Notes: generated by a model not told the origin, from the sequence alone. A stretch of 64,000 bases of DNA from Legionella genomosp. 1 (GCA_945878975.1 CAMCUM010000004.1:1-64000); one strand, 5' to 3'; positions 18,874 through 29,285 are shown, numbered from the stretch's first letter. Made by a program: numbers and translations.

Positions 18874-20334
18874 ATGAAACAAGCTACTTCCAATACATTA
18901 AAAACCTGGTACCCCTTATGGGCATTTATGAGCGCGTTGCTGCTCATGCTCATCTTAAACCCCTTGTTACGCCAGGGTATGTTTTTAGATGGCGTGATTT
19001 ATGCGGCAATTGCTAAAAATTTAAGTTTAAATCATGGGACGCTTTGGCAACCTTTTTACTCAGAAACCTTATTTCCATACTTTTATGAGCATCCCCCCCT
19101 CGCAATCTATACCGAATCACTTCTTTTTAGAGCATTTGGAGAGCATAGCCGAGTCGAAAACCTCTACTCCTTTTTTATGATATTAGGCCAGCTATCACTC
19201 ATCTCGTGGTATTGGTTGAAAAAAGAAAAACTATCTTTTTATCATTTAGGGATTCTCCTGCTCATCTGGCTCATGGTCCCTCTGAATACGCGCGTATTGA
19301 CGAGTAACATGCTCGAATCCACTTTAACACTTTTTACGACAGCAGCCAGCCTATTATTGTTATGGGATACCAAGCATAAATGGACGGATGCCATTTGCCT
19401 ATTCTTAGCATCTATTGCCATCCTCTTGGGCGTCTTATCCAACGGACCAACTGCTTTTTTTCCCGTGGGCATTCCTTTGCTTAAAGCTATCACCCTTGGC
19501 AACCCACGTGACAGAATGCCTGGTCTCAAAAAAACAGGAGTGGTTATCTTCATGACGATGCTGGTATTAACAGCTTTTTATCTTTGCGTACCTGCAGCAT
19601 GGCAAAATATGAAGCAATACCTTAGCACGCAGCTTTTACCATCCGTGGTAGGAGCCAGAATACCCACTCATACTGGACTGAAACATCTACATATTATCTT
19701 TTTGTATATGCGCGCCATAAGCATCGTCAGCCTCTTCAGCTTCATCTGCCTCATCACTGCGGCAATTCTACAAAAACAACCCATTTGGCAATATATAAAA
19801 CAGCGTGTTTCCAATAAAACGTTTTTATTATTTTGTGGGATATCGCTCATCGCTTCATTACCAGTCGGTATCAGTCATCGTCAGGCTTTCTCTTATATCA
19901 CCCAATGTGCACCATTCATCACGCTAGCATGCACTTATCTATGCTATCAACCCTGCCTCATCATCATCAATCACTGCGCGACACGGCGCATTTGCATGCA
20001 AGTATTGCAGATAGGTTCTACACTGCTCTTCATAGGTGCTGTTGTCATCAGTACTCGTAGTACTACGCAATTCAATCGTGATGAAATACTTCTCAAAGAC
20101 ATCCAGGTCTTGATCCCATTTTTGCACCAGCACCATACTTCGGTTGTTTCTTCCAGTAAACAGGTCTATGATCAAGACATTACAGCTGCTTATTTAGCCA
20201 GATTTTCTATGATTGCCATAGCACCTAGTCAAACGAACCCTTACTATCTAGCGCTAAAAAATGAACCCATTCCGGCAGGATATCAACCTATCAACCTACC
20301 GTTGGCCTATTACTCACTATCCTTGCGTTCTTAA
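18874..20334 (+). CDS. ArnT/PMT-like membrane glycosyltransferase
   Basis: The 486-aa polytopic inner-membrane protein is of the GT-C fold type (dolichyl-phosphate-mannose mannosyltransferase / ArnT-like). An acidic residue follows the first helix (MFLDGVIYAAIAKNL), then an extracytoplasmic loop with YFYEHPPLAIYTESLLF, where EHPPL is the typical signature. About ten hydrophobic helices follow, and the C-terminal periplasmic part is short. Such enzymes transfer a sugar from a polyprenyl-phosphate carrier to lipid A, protein or another envelope acceptor. The acceptor cannot be deduced, as no LPS cluster flanks it. It ends 18 bp inside the convergent PriC-like gene. Confidence 0.75.
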   Translation: MKQATSNTLKTWYPLWAFMSALLLMLILNPLLRQGMFLDGVIYAAIAKNLSLNHGTLWQPFYSETLFPYFYEHPPLAIYTESLLFRAFGEHSRVENLYSFFMILGQLSLISWYWLKKEKLSFYHLGILLLIWLMVPLNTRVLTSNMLESTLTLFTTAASLLLLWDTKHKWTDAICLFLASIAILLGVLSNGPTAFFPVGIPLLKAITLGNPRDRMPGLKKTGVVIFMTMLVLTAFYLCVPAAWQNMKQYLSTQLLPSVVGARIPTHTGLKHLHIIFLYMRAISIVSLFSFICLITAAILQKQPIWQYIKQRVSNKTFLLFCGISLIASLPVGISHRQAFSYITQCAPFITLACTYLCYQPCLIIINHCATRRICMQVLQIGSTLLFIGAVVISTRSTTQFNRDEILLKDIQVLIPFLHQHHTSVVSSSKQVYDQDITAAYLARFSMIAIAPSQTNPYYLALKNEPIPAGYQPINLPLAYYSLSLRS

Positions 20335-20805
20335 ATGCATCATCTGTGCGTCCAGATCTTGTAAATCTTTTTGCAAAGCTTGAATGCTCTTTTCATCATG
20401 GCTCAAACGCATTCTTTCTAATGTCGCAGCCAGTGCCGTGCGTTGTTGCGATAATTGACTAAGTTTGATTTGAGTTTGCTCCAACCACTGCACTCGCGTC
20501 CCCATTTTATCTAGCTTATTATTTACATGCTGCTTAGGCTGGTGCGTACGGCAAATATGAACCAACACATGGATTTTTTGACTGAGTCGCGTGCTCCAAT
20601 ATTCCATCACACAATCAGGGGTTTCGCAGGTGATCGCGTGCAGATCCTGAGCAATTTCTTTCACACAATCAGCACCAGAAGATACGTCTCGGAACAAACC
20701 TTTGGGCAATAAACTCAGCGGAAAAAATATCCCAAACTTCAACACTTGGCGTTCCAATTCTGGTAAACGCTCCTGTAATCGCGATATAGAGTATTGCCAA
20801 TCCAT
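20317..20805 (-). CDS. PriC-like primosomal protein (tentative)
   Basis: The 162-aa, highly helical protein has an arrangement resembling the PriB/PriC family: LPKGLFRDVSS near residue 35, a middle MEYWSTRLSQKIHVLVHICRT block, and a C-terminal coiled coil (KLSQLSQQRTALAATLERM). PriC helps reload DnaB at stalled forks. The match is by pattern only, not by invariant catalytic residues, so the call is tentative; a generic coiled-coil protein is the alternative. It lies 20 bp downstream of tsaC on the same strand and overlaps the convergent glycosyltransferase by 18 bp. Confidence 0.5.
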   Translation of the reverse strand: MDWQYSISRLQERLPELERQVLKFGIFFPLSLLPKGLFRDVSSGADCVKEIAQDLHAITCETPDCVMEYWSTRLSQKIHVLVHICRTHQPKQHVNNKLDKMGTRVQWLEQTQIKLSQLSQQRTALAATLERMRLSHDEKSIQALQKDLQDLDAQMMHLRTQG

Positions 20806-20825
20806 CTTCTATACCTCTCACAAAC

Positions 20826-21377
20826 CTATCGCAAGCGTTGATTCGTCGCTGCATCAAAAATCGCACTGGGTTGTTGCTCAGCACCCAACTCTCCTAACAC
20901 CACACCATCCAAGCCTTTAGGAAATAGCCGCTCTAATTCTGTTAAAGAACGCGCGGATGCTTGGCCATGTGGATTGGCGCTGGTTGAGACAATGGGACCT
21001 AATTGGCATAATTTTTGCGCTACAGGATGAGCAGTCATACGCACTGCGACCGTATTATGGGCGCCAGAGATCCACGTGGGCACACAATCTGATTTAGGAA
21101 ACACCCATGTCACCGGCCCAGGCCAGGTTTCTTTGATCTCTGCAAGTCGCGCGACTGGAAACGTTCCAATCAACTCAAACAGTTGTGGCCAATCTGCAAT
21201 TAACACAAGCAAACCCTGTTCCGGCGAGCGACCTTTTAGCGTCAAAATTCTCTCTACTGCCTTTTGATTAAAAGGATCACATCCCAAACCGTAGACCGCT
21301 TCAGTAGGATAAGCAAGCACCTGCCCGGCTTGGATTGCCAGCAGGGCTTGATTCAGATCGCTGATACAAGCAATCAT
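20826..21377 (-). CDS. tsaC: Threonylcarbamoyl-AMP synthase TsaC
   Basis: The enzyme makes threonylcarbamoyl-adenylate, the donor for the t6A37 modification of ANN-decoding tRNAs. The 183-aa YrdC-fold protein shows [19 protein letters not shown] at the N terminus, [29 protein letters not shown], and [11 protein letters not shown], all standard TsaC motifs. The length is typical of TsaC, without the extra Sua5 domain. It overlaps ppiB by 4 bp (ATGA), forming a tgt-ppiB-tsaC operon. Confidence 0.95.
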   Translation of the reverse strand: MIACISDLNQALLAIQAGQVLAYPTEAVYGLGCDPFNQKAVERILTLKGRSPEQGLLVLIADWPQLFELIGTFPVARLAEIKETWPGPVTWVFPKSDCVPTWISGAHNTVAVRMTAHPVAQKLCQLGPIVSTSANPHGQASARSLTELERLFPKGLDGVVLGELGAEQQPSAIFDAATNQRLR

Positions 21378-21868
21378 GCCACTTCAGTGACCGATTTAAT
21401 CACAATGTCTTCGTGAGGAACATCTGAGTGTCCTCCCTTCTGACCGGTTTTGACTTTTGCAATAGCATCTACCACATCCATGCCATCTATCACTTCCCCA
21501 AACACACAATATCCATAGCCCTGTGCATTTTCAGCAGTAAAATTTAAAAAGGTATTATCTACCAAATTAATAAAAAATTGCGCAGATGCAGAATGAGGAT
21601 CAGACGTCCTAGCCATCGCAATCGTACCGCGTTTATTCTGTTTACCTGTCTTCGCTTCATTTTTCACTGTCTCTGGCGCTGACTTGGTTTGCATATCAGA
21701 CGTCAAACCGCCCCCTTGCACCATAAACCCTTTGATAACACGATGAAAAATAGTATCGTTATAAAACCCTTTACGCGCATAGTTTAAAAAATTTTCCGCC
21801 GTTTTCGGGGTGTTTTCTGTATCTAATTGCAAGGAGATGTCTCCCAGCGATGTTTTAATTAAAATCAT
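21374..21868 (-). CDS. ppiB: Cyclophilin-type peptidyl-prolyl isomerase B
   Basis: This cytoplasmic cyclophilin (164 aa, no signal peptide) catalyses Xaa-Pro isomerisation. Active-site motifs are visible: [14 protein letters not shown] with the catalytic Arg, [16 protein letters not shown], and [15 protein letters not shown]. The start overlaps the tgt stop by 4 bp and the end overlaps tsaC by 4 bp, so the three are translationally coupled. Confidence 0.96.
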   Translation of the reverse strand: MILIKTSLGDISLQLDTENTPKTAENFLNYARKGFYNDTIFHRVIKGFMVQGGGLTSDMQTKSAPETVKNEAKTGKQNKRGTIAMARTSDPHSASAQFFINLVDNTFLNFTAENAQGYGYCVFGEVIDGMDVVDAIAKVKTGQKGGHSDVPHEDIVIKSVTEVA

Positions 21869-23022
21869 AGTTTCTCCTCATTAATGTGCTCGCGCATTCT
21901 ATCACAAACTGCATGCAAAACATGGATATTATGAATACAAGCTAACGCCGTAAACAGAGCGTGTTTTTGTTTAAACAAATGATGCAAATATGCGCGTGAA
22001 TACTGTTGGCAGGTACTACAACTGCAATCTTGCATAATAGGCTGCAAATCCTGAGCATAACAGGCTTTCTTAATTTGCAAGCGTCCTTGTTCGTGATCAG
22101 ACTCAAATCGCAACCAATGACCATCCGGGACGATGCGACCACAATATAATGCCCCATGTCGCGCATTGCGCGTCGGCGCGACGCAATCGAAAATATCGAC
22201 ACCCTGCTCCACTACATCTAACAAATCCTGCGGTGACATGCCCACACCCATGGTATAACGGATCTTCGCTTCAGGCAGCGCTTGGCGCACCCATTCTACT
22301 ACTTTCACGGTAGCAGTCATGTCAAAACCAATCGTCTCACCCCCAATTGCTAAACCATCTACTGCTTGGGCCGCAACAAATTCCGCCGATTGCAAACGCA
22401 AATCCGGGTAAACACCCCCTTGGATGATCCCGAACAAAGCTTGTTGCATGCCATACCGCGAAGTTGGATGACTTTGATGATAGGCAATCGATTCTAGTAA
22501 CCAACGATGCGTACGCTGCATAATCTCCTGCGCTTGCATATGCGTCGCCGTATCAGGCGTACATTGATCAAAAGCCATAATAATATCAGCACCAATGATT
22601 TTCTGCGTCTCCAACGACATAGCTGGCGTCATGTGAATGAGACGTTGGCTATCCGGCAAGGTAAAATGTGCCCCCCTTTCATCCACAGTACAAATTTTCT
22701 TAGACAAAGAAAACACTTGAAACCCGCCACTATCAGTCAGCATGGGTCCGTGCCAACCCATAAAATGATGCATCCCACCCGCACGCTCAATCACCTCCAT
22801 GCCTGGTGCGCACAGCATATGGTAAGTATTCCCCCCCAAAATAATCTGACTACCACTAGCACGCAATTCACTAGGCGTCATATTATTGACCCCAGCCCGC
22901 GTACCAACCGGCATGAAAGTCGGGGTCGTAAACACGCCATGCGGCGTTTGAACTTGCATCACGCGCGCAGCAGAGTGGGCATGGCGTTGCAAAACATTGC
23001 AAGAAAATTGATTAGATGACAT
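21865..23022 (-). CDS. tgt: tRNA-guanine transglycosylase
   Basis: The enzyme exchanges guanine-34 for preQ1 in GUN-anticodon tRNAs on the queuosine pathway. The 385-aa protein has [12 protein letters not shown] with the catalytic Asp, the [11 protein letters not shown] block, AIGGETIGF, the second catalytic Asp region [13 protein letters not shown], and a zinc site in [18 protein letters not shown] near residue 325. His- and Asp-type tRNAs in this window carry GUN anticodons and are possible substrates. It is the first gene of the tgt-ppiB-tsaC run. A large perfect palindrome lies just upstream. Confidence 0.97.
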   Translation of the reverse strand: MSSNQFSCNVLQRHAHSAARVMQVQTPHGVFTTPTFMPVGTRAGVNNMTPSELRASGSQIILGGNTYHMLCAPGMEVIERAGGMHHFMGWHGPMLTDSGGFQVFSLSKKICTVDERGAHFTLPDSQRLIHMTPAMSLETQKIIGADIIMAFDQCTPDTATHMQAQEIMQRTHRWLLESIAYHQSHPTSRYGMQQALFGIIQGGVYPDLRLQSAEFVAAQAVDGLAIGGETIGFDMTATVKVVEWVRQALPEAKIRYTMGVGMSPQDLLDVVEQGVDIFDCVAPTRNARHGALYCGRIVPDGHWLRFESDHEQGRLQIKKACYAQDLQPIMQDCSCSTCQQYSRAYLHHLFKQKHALFTALACIHNIHVLHAVCDRMREHINEEKL

Positions 23023-23058
23023 ATAAGTTTCTTAGATTACTCAAAAACGTTGGTACCG

Positions 23059-23133
23059 TAGCCTTGATGTAGCGCAGCGTAATCAAGGTTTGTGCCAAAT
23101 GACCCTTGATTACGCTGCGCTACATCAAGGCTA
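23059..23133. repeat. Perfect 30-bp palindrome
   Basis: Two 30-base arms (23059-23088 and 23104-23133) are exact inverse complements around a 15-base centre; the core is TTGATGTAGCGCAGCGTAATC. It lies between dsbB and tgt. The arms resemble the TAGCCTGGATGGAGCGCA element at 40956-41035, suggesting one family with different sequence versions. Confidence 0.9.
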
Positions 23134-23149
23134 AGGTATTTTAACTTAC

Positions 23150-23659
23150 TTAAAACTTAGCACGCGGCTTCACACTCATGTATACAAATAAATTAACCAC
23201 AAACACCGCGGCAAAATAAATCGCTGACCACAATGGAATAGACAGTCCATACCATTGCCAATCAACATGCGAACAATCACTGGTTCCCCAGAAGAAGGAT
23301 TTGAGAATCATATCCCAAGAAAAATAATGCATCATTGCTTTCAATCCAGGGAGACACTGTCCGGCATATTCTACAGGCATCGATTGCAACCATAATTGCC
23401 GGCTAGCAAAATACAAACCCAAACCCGTCACAATGCACTGCAAAAGAGACAGCGTTTTCGCATGCCGCGCATGCCTCAAAACAACACCTACGAGACACAA
23501 AACCCCAAACAAACAAGCGCAAGAACGTTGCATAAAACACAAAGGACAGGGCCTAAGCTGATTTAAAAATTCGATGTAAAAAGAAAAGCCCAAAACAAGT
23601 ATTGTCAAAAACAACACAATACCCTGAAATCTTCGATAATTTGTTTTTTGCATATGCAT
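23150..23659 (-). CDS. dsbB: Disulfide bond formation protein DsbB
   Basis: DsbB is the quinone-linked inner-membrane oxidase that re-oxidises DsbA. The 169-aa protein has four hydrophobic helices. The first periplasmic loop carries the redox pair CPLC (in LRPCPLCFMQR), and the second loop carries the other pair, GQCLPGLKA and GTSDCSHVDW. The end of the loop, GLSIPLWSAIYF, is a strong DsbB signature. The first ATG has AAGGA seven bases upstream. Folding of secreted cysteine-containing proteins such as the DUF3494 protein would depend on it. Confidence 0.95.
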   Translation of the reverse strand: MHMQKTNYRRFQGIVLFLTILVLGFSFYIEFLNQLRPCPLCFMQRSCACLFGVLCLVGVVLRHARHAKTLSLLQCIVTGLGLYFASRQLWLQSMPVEYAGQCLPGLKAMMHYFSWDMILKSFFWGTSDCSHVDWQWYGLSIPLWSAIYFAAVFVVNLFVYMSVKPRAKF

Positions 23660-23726
23660 ATGTCGTCCTTAGTAAATAGTGGGATGCCTCAAATGATTAT
23701 AATCTCGCCTCTTCCATCCCGCAATC

Positions 23727-24197
23727 CTATACGCCAAATACTACCGATATCTTCACAACTCCGACCGCATCGGTTTTACTCATCTCCATGTTTTTAATGG
23801 TCATAGTATATCGTGCTGTCTGTATTTGTAACCATGCCATAAAAGCATTATAAGGTACAGCCTCAAAACTTAATTGGATCTCCCCAGTTGCTGTTTGCGC
23901 CAATTGATAGGGAAACCGATGAAAGCTCGTGTGGCCCAACACCTTGGTCAGGATAGACAACAAATTACCTGCCGCTACAGCCTGGGGTGGTTTTTTTTCA
24001 TCTGCGTAAGTTTGTTGTACATGTTGCATCCACGTCAATGTGGTTTGTTTTTCCAATAATTGATTACGTCCATTCCGTACTGCCGAGGTCAAAGGTGCAT
24101 ATACCAACGCATACAACAGATAAAAGCCCAGACACACGCCAGCTAGCAACACCGCTCTTTGTTCGCGCTCATTTAACTGCTGCCAATAAGCCTTCAT
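23727..24197 (-). CDS. gspM: Type II secretion protein GspM
   Basis: GspM is the small bitopic inner-membrane protein that stabilises GspL at the secretion platform. The 156-aa sequence begins with the typical WQQLNEREQRAVLLAGVCLG followed by a membrane helix (residues ~15-35), then a coiled coil and a ferredoxin-like periplasmic domain (GHTSFHRFPYQLA, VPYNAFMAWLQIQ). The start overlaps the gspL stop by 4 bp. Only L and M are present here; the rest of the system must be elsewhere, as in Legionella, where lspLM is a separate locus. Confidence 0.88.
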   Translation of the reverse strand: MKAYWQQLNEREQRAVLLAGVCLGFYLLYALVYAPLTSAVRNGRNQLLEKQTTLTWMQHVQQTYADEKKPPQAVAAGNLLSILTKVLGHTSFHRFPYQLAQTATGEIQLSFEAVPYNAFMAWLQIQTARYTMTIKNMEMSKTDAVGVVKISVVFGV

Positions 24198-25378
24198 AAC
24201 GATAGCTCCAATTTCGCAACAATTTTCTCATTTTCTGTTGCAGCAGACACTTGATGGACATGCACCTGTTTTTTTTGTAAAAACGCTTCAATTGCTTCCA
24301 AAGTCGCAAAATCATCACAATGAAACATCACTGTTAACACTTGATTTTGAAATTGTAAAGTCTGAACAGCAGACGTAAGTTTGAGAGTAGATGGGTGTGC
24401 TAATCCAGGTTTCGTTTGAACTAATGCCAAAGAAAATTTTTCAATCAATGACCAAAAAGCAGCATTATTACCCAGTTGATTTTTTTTGAGTAATTGCATA
24501 ATCCTAATTTTAGGGCTAATCACTTGTTGCGCACCAGGAAAAAATACGCGATAAGATTTGGCAATTTGCTGATCGAGTTTCTGTGATTGATGCGTCGTTA
24601 ACAAGTAAAGTCCAAGATGAATACCTATGAAACTCACAAACCAGACCACAGCCAAGATCCCTGCCCATTGATACCAATGCTTCACTTGAGTTTGGCTAGT
24701 CGTATGTTGGAATGCTCCTTGGCAAAGATTTAAGTTTTTGGTTTGATATAAGCGCTCTGCAAGCCAGGTATGCCTTGTTGTGGCACGCCTTAAAGCCTCA
24801 GCCCATGCCGGACGTGTTGGGCTCTCAGCAAAAACTTGCCAACGCACATCCGCAGCCCACACTGGGGTATCATTTTCCCAGATATCCAAACTGATCGCAC
24901 CTTGAAATGCGGGAGCATCAACAACCACTGATTGCTCCGCAACCCACCCTTCCCCTTGATTTAACGCAAACCAATCAATCGTGATGAGATCATAATCCAC
25001 ATTCAAACTAAACAAACGGGCCATCCATTCCGTCATGAGCTGTTTATCAATCACCACCACCAAATATTTCCCATTTTGGTAATGCACTTTGTCAAACGCA
25101 ATATGAACTTGGCTAACCTCTTGCGCCAAATGATCTTCCAAAGCATAAGGGATGGCTTCCCGCGCTTTATGATCCGGTAATAATGGCAATTCTACTCGAT
25201 ATAAACCACACCATTCACTTGGAAATACGATGATGGTCCGTGCGTTCTCTTGCAGCGCCCGAATTTCTTCAATGGTACGAACTTGCAAAGGATACTCAAC
25301 TTGTCCATGCATATCCATGCGCATACTCAAGATCGCAGCGAGATCTTCATTCTGAATAAACAAAAAGCAAGTCAACAT
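24194..25378 (-). CDS. gspL: Type II secretion protein GspL
   Basis: GspL links the cytoplasmic ATPase GspE to the inner-membrane platform. The 394-aa protein has an actin-like cytoplasmic domain (VFPSEWCGLYRVELPLLPDH and EAIPYALEDHLAQEV are family motifs), one membrane helix near residue 240 (AGILAVVWFVSFIGIHLGLY), and a small ferredoxin-like periplasmic domain that pairs with GspM. It is translationally coupled to gspM. It lies 27 bp downstream of mltB on the same strand. Confidence 0.9.
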   Translation of the reverse strand: MLTCFLFIQNEDLAAILSMRMDMHGQVEYPLQVRTIEEIRALQENARTIIVFPSEWCGLYRVELPLLPDHKAREAIPYALEDHLAQEVSQVHIAFDKVHYQNGKYLVVVIDKQLMTEWMARLFSLNVDYDLITIDWFALNQGEGWVAEQSVVVDAPAFQGAISLDIWENDTPVWAADVRWQVFAESPTRPAWAEALRRATTRHTWLAERLYQTKNLNLCQGAFQHTTSQTQVKHWYQWAGILAVVWFVSFIGIHLGLYLLTTHQSQKLDQQIAKSYRVFFPGAQQVISPKIRIMQLLKKNQLGNNAAFWSLIEKFSLALVQTKPGLAHPSTLKLTSAVQTLQFQNQVLTVMFHCDDFATLEAIEAFLQKKQVHVHQVSAATENEKIVAKLELSL

Positions 25379-25405
25379 AGTTTGAAGAGCCCTTTTCTAA
25401 GTAAC

Positions 25406-26404
25406 TTAACTCGTCATGCCAACATAGTGTTCCCGCAACGATTGCGCGAGCAAATGCACGACTAATGCGTATTGTGGGCTGGTATTATAACGTGTGATCA
25501 CATAAAAATTGGGATAAGCCATCCAATATTCAGCACCCTTATCTGTCATCAATTCTAATAATCCGGCTTCTCGAGGATGCCCGCCGGCAGCATATCGCAA
25601 GGGAGGTCGTACGCCAGCTTGTCTCAACTGTGGGAGTGTATAATTCGGCTTTTTACTATTCAGCACCAAACGACGCAAATGCTCGGGTGCAACACTCACT
25701 TTTTCTGCAATGTCTGTTTGCTGCGTTTGCCAGCCATGTTGCTTAAAATAATTGGCAACCGAGATAATCACATCCCGATCTTTGCTCATCAAATCGGGCC
25801 GGCCATGTCCATAATAATCAACAGCATAAGTACGGTAACTGCTCGGCATAAACTGAGGTTTGCCCATAGCGCCCGCATAAGAACCCTTATACACTGTAGG
25901 AGATACGTGATGTTCACGACACAATAATAAAAACTCGCGCAATTCTTTCTTAAAATAAGGCGCACGTGCCGGATAGTAAAAAGCCAATGTCGTCAGAGCA
26001 TCCAAGACACGATAATCCCCTTGGCGCTTACCATACAAAGTTTCAACACCTAAAATCGCGACAATCATTTCAGGCGGGACACCATATTCTTTTGCTACTC
26101 GTTGCAACACTTGTTGATTATTACGCCAAAACACCAACCCTGATTGCAGCCGTTCTGGCGTTAAAAACAAATCCCGATACACGTCCCAATTTTTCTTTTC
26201 ATAAGGACGATCCATCGATTCAATAATATGCGGCTGAAACACGGCATTGGCTAAAATTTTTCGTACCTGCCAAGGCGAAAAATGATCATGCGCCACCATC
26301 TCTTGGATAAAAGCTTGCGCATCTTTTCTATGCAACAATGCCGGATCAGCATACGTATTTTGTATACTTAGCACCGCGATCACAAGCATGAGCATATACC
26401 GCAT
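25406..26404 (-). CDS. mltB: Lytic murein transglycosylase B
   Basis: This periplasmic enzyme cleaves peptidoglycan glycan strands to leave 1,6-anhydro-muramic ends. The 332-aa sequence has a signal peptide (MLMLVIAVLSIQNTYA), the catalytic-Glu block AILGVETLYGKRQGDYRV, the conserved YAGAMGKPQFMPSSYRTYAVD, and DVIISVANYFKQHGW. No lipobox cysteine is seen, so it is probably soluble rather than a lipoprotein. It is followed closely by gspL-gspM, and a wall-opening enzyme next to secretion genes may be meaningful or only linked by chance. Confidence 0.93.
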   Translation of the reverse strand: MRYMLMLVIAVLSIQNTYADPALLHRKDAQAFIQEMVAHDHFSPWQVRKILANAVFQPHIIESMDRPYEKKNWDVYRDLFLTPERLQSGLVFWRNNQQVLQRVAKEYGVPPEMIVAILGVETLYGKRQGDYRVLDALTTLAFYYPARAPYFKKELREFLLLCREHHVSPTVYKGSYAGAMGKPQFMPSSYRTYAVDYYGHGRPDLMSKDRDVIISVANYFKQHGWQTQQTDIAEKVSVAPEHLRRLVLNSKKPNYTLPQLRQAGVRPPLRYAAGGHPREAGLLELMTDKGAEYWMAYPNFYVITRYNTSPQYALVVHLLAQSLREHYVGMTS

Positions 26405-26629
26405 TCTTTCTCCTTAGTGTTATTTATAAACAAAATGGTTAGTATTGATGAAAAAAAGAAGCGTAATCACCAAAAATACGCCCTGCCACAAAGATAACAT
26501 TTGCTGACTTCCTGAACAAGAAAAAAACTTATTTTAATCTCAGACCACTTCTTTATAATATAATCGCCCAACAGCTGTTGTTAGAAATGTTTTAAATCCT
26601 GGGTTACACTGCGTTTCATCTGAGCCAAG

Positions 26630-28519
26630 ATGCTGAACAAGCACCCTCCCTATTTTAATCTGATGCAACATCAGATAGAATCTAGTGTTTTACTGAACAC
26701 CATTGGTATCCATTTGAGCGACTTATCCCTAATTCGAAATTTTTCTATTATTGCCCATATTGATCATGGCAAATCAACCTTAGCTGATCGATTTATTCAG
26801 ATTTGTGGGGGCCTCTCTGATCGCGAAATGGGGGCACAAGTCCTGGATTCCATGGACATTGAACGTGAACGCGGGATCACCATCAAAGCGCAAAGCGTTG
26901 CCTTACATTACAAAGCCCTCGATGGCAAAACCTATCTTTTGAACTTTATTGACACCCCAGGACACGTTGATTTTTCCTATGAAGTATCACGTTCACTGGC
27001 TGCTTGCGACGGTGCCATTTTGGTCGTAGATGCCGCCCAAGGTGTTGAGGCGCAAACAGTCGCTGTCTGTTATACCGCAATTGATCAGGCGCTAGATGTA
27101 TTACCCGTACTGAATAAAATTGACCTCCCCCAAGCGGAACCAGATCGCGTCATTGCTGAAATAGAAGATATCATTGGTGTGGACGCACATGATGCCATTC
27201 GCGCTTCTGCCAAAACTGGCTTGGGTGTGACAGATATTTTAGAAGCCATTGTGAAACGCATTCGCCCGCCTGTCGGTGAGATAGATGCCCCCTTGCAAGC
27301 CTTGATCATCGACTCTTGGTTTGATCCCTATCTGGGCGTCGTATCACTCGTACGGATTATGAATGGTAAATTATGTCCCGGACAGAAAATGCAGATCATG
27401 TCCACTGGCAAAGTCTATATCGTCGACCAAGTCGGTATTTTTACACCGAAACGCACCCCCAGTTCGGAACTCAAAGCTGGCGAAGTGGGATACGTGGTAG
27501 CGGGCATCAAAGATATTCACGGAGCGCCCGTTGGGGATACGCTGACATTAGAAAAAAACCCAGCCAGTAACGCCTTACCCGGATTTCTGCGTGTCAAGCC
27601 GCAAGTATATGCCGGATTGTTTCCCATCAGTTCTGACGATTTCGAAACATTTCGAGAAGCATTAGCCAAATTAAGTTTGAATGATGCGTCCTTATTCTAC
27701 GAACCAGAATCCTCAGAAGCCTTAGGATTTGGTTTCCGGTGTGGCTTTTTGGGCATGCTGCATATGGAAATTATTCAAGAACGTCTGGAACGTGAATATA
27801 ATTTAGAATTGATTTCCACCGCACCCACGGTTATTTATCAAATCATCGACACCAAAGGGCAGACCGTCTTAATCGATAATCCCTCTCATTTGCCTCCGGT
27901 ACAACAAATCAAACAAATGTTTGAACCCATCGTCCGAGCCAATATTTTGGTGCCGCAAGATTACCTGGGTTCCATCATTACTCTATGTATTGAGCGCAGA
28001 GGTGTGCAAATTTCGATGCTCTATAGTGGCCGCCAAGTATCGGTTACCTATGATTTGCCGATGAGTGAAGTGGTTTCAGATTTTTTCGACCGCTTAAAAT
28101 CGATCAGTCGTGGATATGCGTCGTTGGACTATAATTTTGTCCGCTTCCAAGAAGCAGATTTGGTAAAAATGGATATCTTGATCAATAATGAAAAGGTAGA
28201 TGCTCTGGCATCGATTGTCCACCGCTCTTCCGTACAGTATCGTGGACGTGCTTTGACTGAGAAAATGCGCGAATTGATCCCAAGGCAAATGTTTGACGTT
28301 GCCATTCAAGCCGCCATTGGAGCTCATATTATTGCACGGCAATCGGTCAAGGCATTGCGCAAAAATGTCACAGCAAAATGTTATGGCGGAGATGTGTCGC
28401 GTAAACGAAAGTTACTGGAAAAACAAAAAGCAGGGAAAAAACGCATGAAACAAGTGGGTCATGTTGAAATTCCCCAAGAAGCCTTTATGGCTGTATTTCA
28501 AACTGAACGTAAAAAATGA
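26630..28519 (+). CDS. lepA: Elongation factor 4 (LepA)
   Basis: LepA is a translational GTPase that affects ribosome back-translocation and assembly. The P-loop region [16 protein letters not shown], switch [30 protein letters not shown], and the LepA-specific C-terminal domain ([28 protein letters not shown]) are all present. From the first ATG the protein is 629 aa, about 30 longer than E. coli LepA; the family normally begins just before [13 protein letters not shown]. The ATGs at 26630 and 26663 both lack a strong ribosome binding site, so the extension may not be translated. lepB follows ten bases after the stop. Confidence 0.95.
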   Translation: MLNKHPPYFNLMQHQIESSVLLNTIGIHLSDLSLIRNFSIIAHIDHGKSTLADRFIQICGGLSDREMGAQVLDSMDIERERGITIKAQSVALHYKALDGKTYLLNFIDTPGHVDFSYEVSRSLAACDGAILVVDAAQGVEAQTVAVCYTAIDQALDVLPVLNKIDLPQAEPDRVIAEIEDIIGVDAHDAIRASAKTGLGVTDILEAIVKRIRPPVGEIDAPLQALIIDSWFDPYLGVVSLVRIMNGKLCPGQKMQIMSTGKVYIVDQVGIFTPKRTPSSELKAGEVGYVVAGIKDIHGAPVGDTLTLEKNPASNALPGFLRVKPQVYAGLFPISSDDFETFREALAKLSLNDASLFYEPESSEALGFGFRCGFLGMLHMEIIQERLEREYNLELISTAPTVIYQIIDTKGQTVLIDNPSHLPPVQQIKQMFEPIVRANILVPQDYLGSIITLCIERRGVQISMLYSGRQVSVTYDLPMSEVVSDFFDRLKSISRGYASLDYNFVRFQEADLVKMDILINNEKVDALASIVHRSSVQYRGRALTEKMRELIPRQMFDVAIQAAIGAHIIARQSVKALRKNVTAKCYGGDVSRKRKLLEKQKAGKKRMKQVGHVEIPQEAFMAVFQTERKK

Positions 28520-28529
28520 GGAAAGAAGC

Positions 28530-29285
28530 ATGAATCTTGCACTAGGCCTTCTGGTTTTATCGGTAGTATCCGGGGTGATTTGGCTATTAGATATTTGGTT
28601 TTGGTCTAAAAAAAGAACTGCGCGGCAAAAACTCCCTAAAATCATCGAGTACTCACGCTCTTTCTTCCCCATTTTTTTGGGCGTTTTATTAATCCGCTCT
28701 TTTGTATTTGAACCCTTTCGTATTCCCTCAGGCTCCCTAGAACCCACTTTATTAGTCGGTGATTTTTTGGTCGTGAATAAATTTGCTTATGGCTTACGTT
28801 TACCGGTTTGGGATAAGAAAGTCATCGCTATTTCCTCGCCCAAAAGAGGCGATATCGTGGTATTTCGCTGGCCACCCAATCCCAAATTCGATTTCATTAA
28901 ACGCATCATTGGTGTCCCAGGTGATGTGATTTCCTACCATAATAAAATTTTGACAATCAATGGTAAAAAAGCCAAACAAAAATTTGTAGAATACACTGTC
29001 GATGAAAGCTCTAATATGCCCGTAGCGGAATACCAAGAAAAATTGGGACCTGTGACACACAAAATATTCCGACGTTCTGATGTCGCTGGTACTGATTTTG
29101 AAGTAACGGTTCCTGCCGATCAGTATTTCGTGATGGGTGATAACCGTGACGATTCTGCAGACAGTCGCTATTGGGGATTTGTGCACGATGATTATTTGCG
29201 TGGCAAAGCCATCTTTACATGGATGAGTTGGGACAAAAAAGAATGGAATATTCGCTGGTCGCGTTTAGGGCGTATTATTAATTAA
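28530..29285 (+). CDS. lepB: Signal peptidase I
   Basis: This inner-membrane serine protease removes signal peptides from exported proteins. The ATG at 28530 has GAGGAAAG upstream. The 251-aa protein has two N-terminal membrane helices and then the catalytic box RIPSGSLEPTLLVGDF with Ser69. The catalytic Lys124 lies in KRIIGVPGD, and GDNRDDSADSRYWGFV is the conserved C-terminal box. The residue after the catalytic Ser is Leu rather than the common Met. It lies in the standard lepA-lepB-rnc operon. Confidence 0.95.
   Translation: MNLALGLLVLSVVSGVIWLLDIWFWSKKRTARQKLPKIIEYSRSFFPIFLGVLLIRSFVFEPFRIPSGSLEPTLLVGDFLVVNKFAYGLRLPVWDKKVIAISSPKRGDIVVFRWPPNPKFDFIKRIIGVPGDVISYHNKILTINGKKAKQKFVEYTVDESSNMPVAEYQEKLGPVTHKIFRRSDVAGTDFEVTVPADQYFVMGDNRDDSADSRYWGFVHDDYLRGKAIFTWMSWDKKEWNIRWSRLGRIIN

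Noticed and set aside
28461-28529. 23-residue upstream extension of lepB
   Set aside because: It overlaps the end of lepA in another frame; the ATG at 28530 has a clear ribosome binding site.
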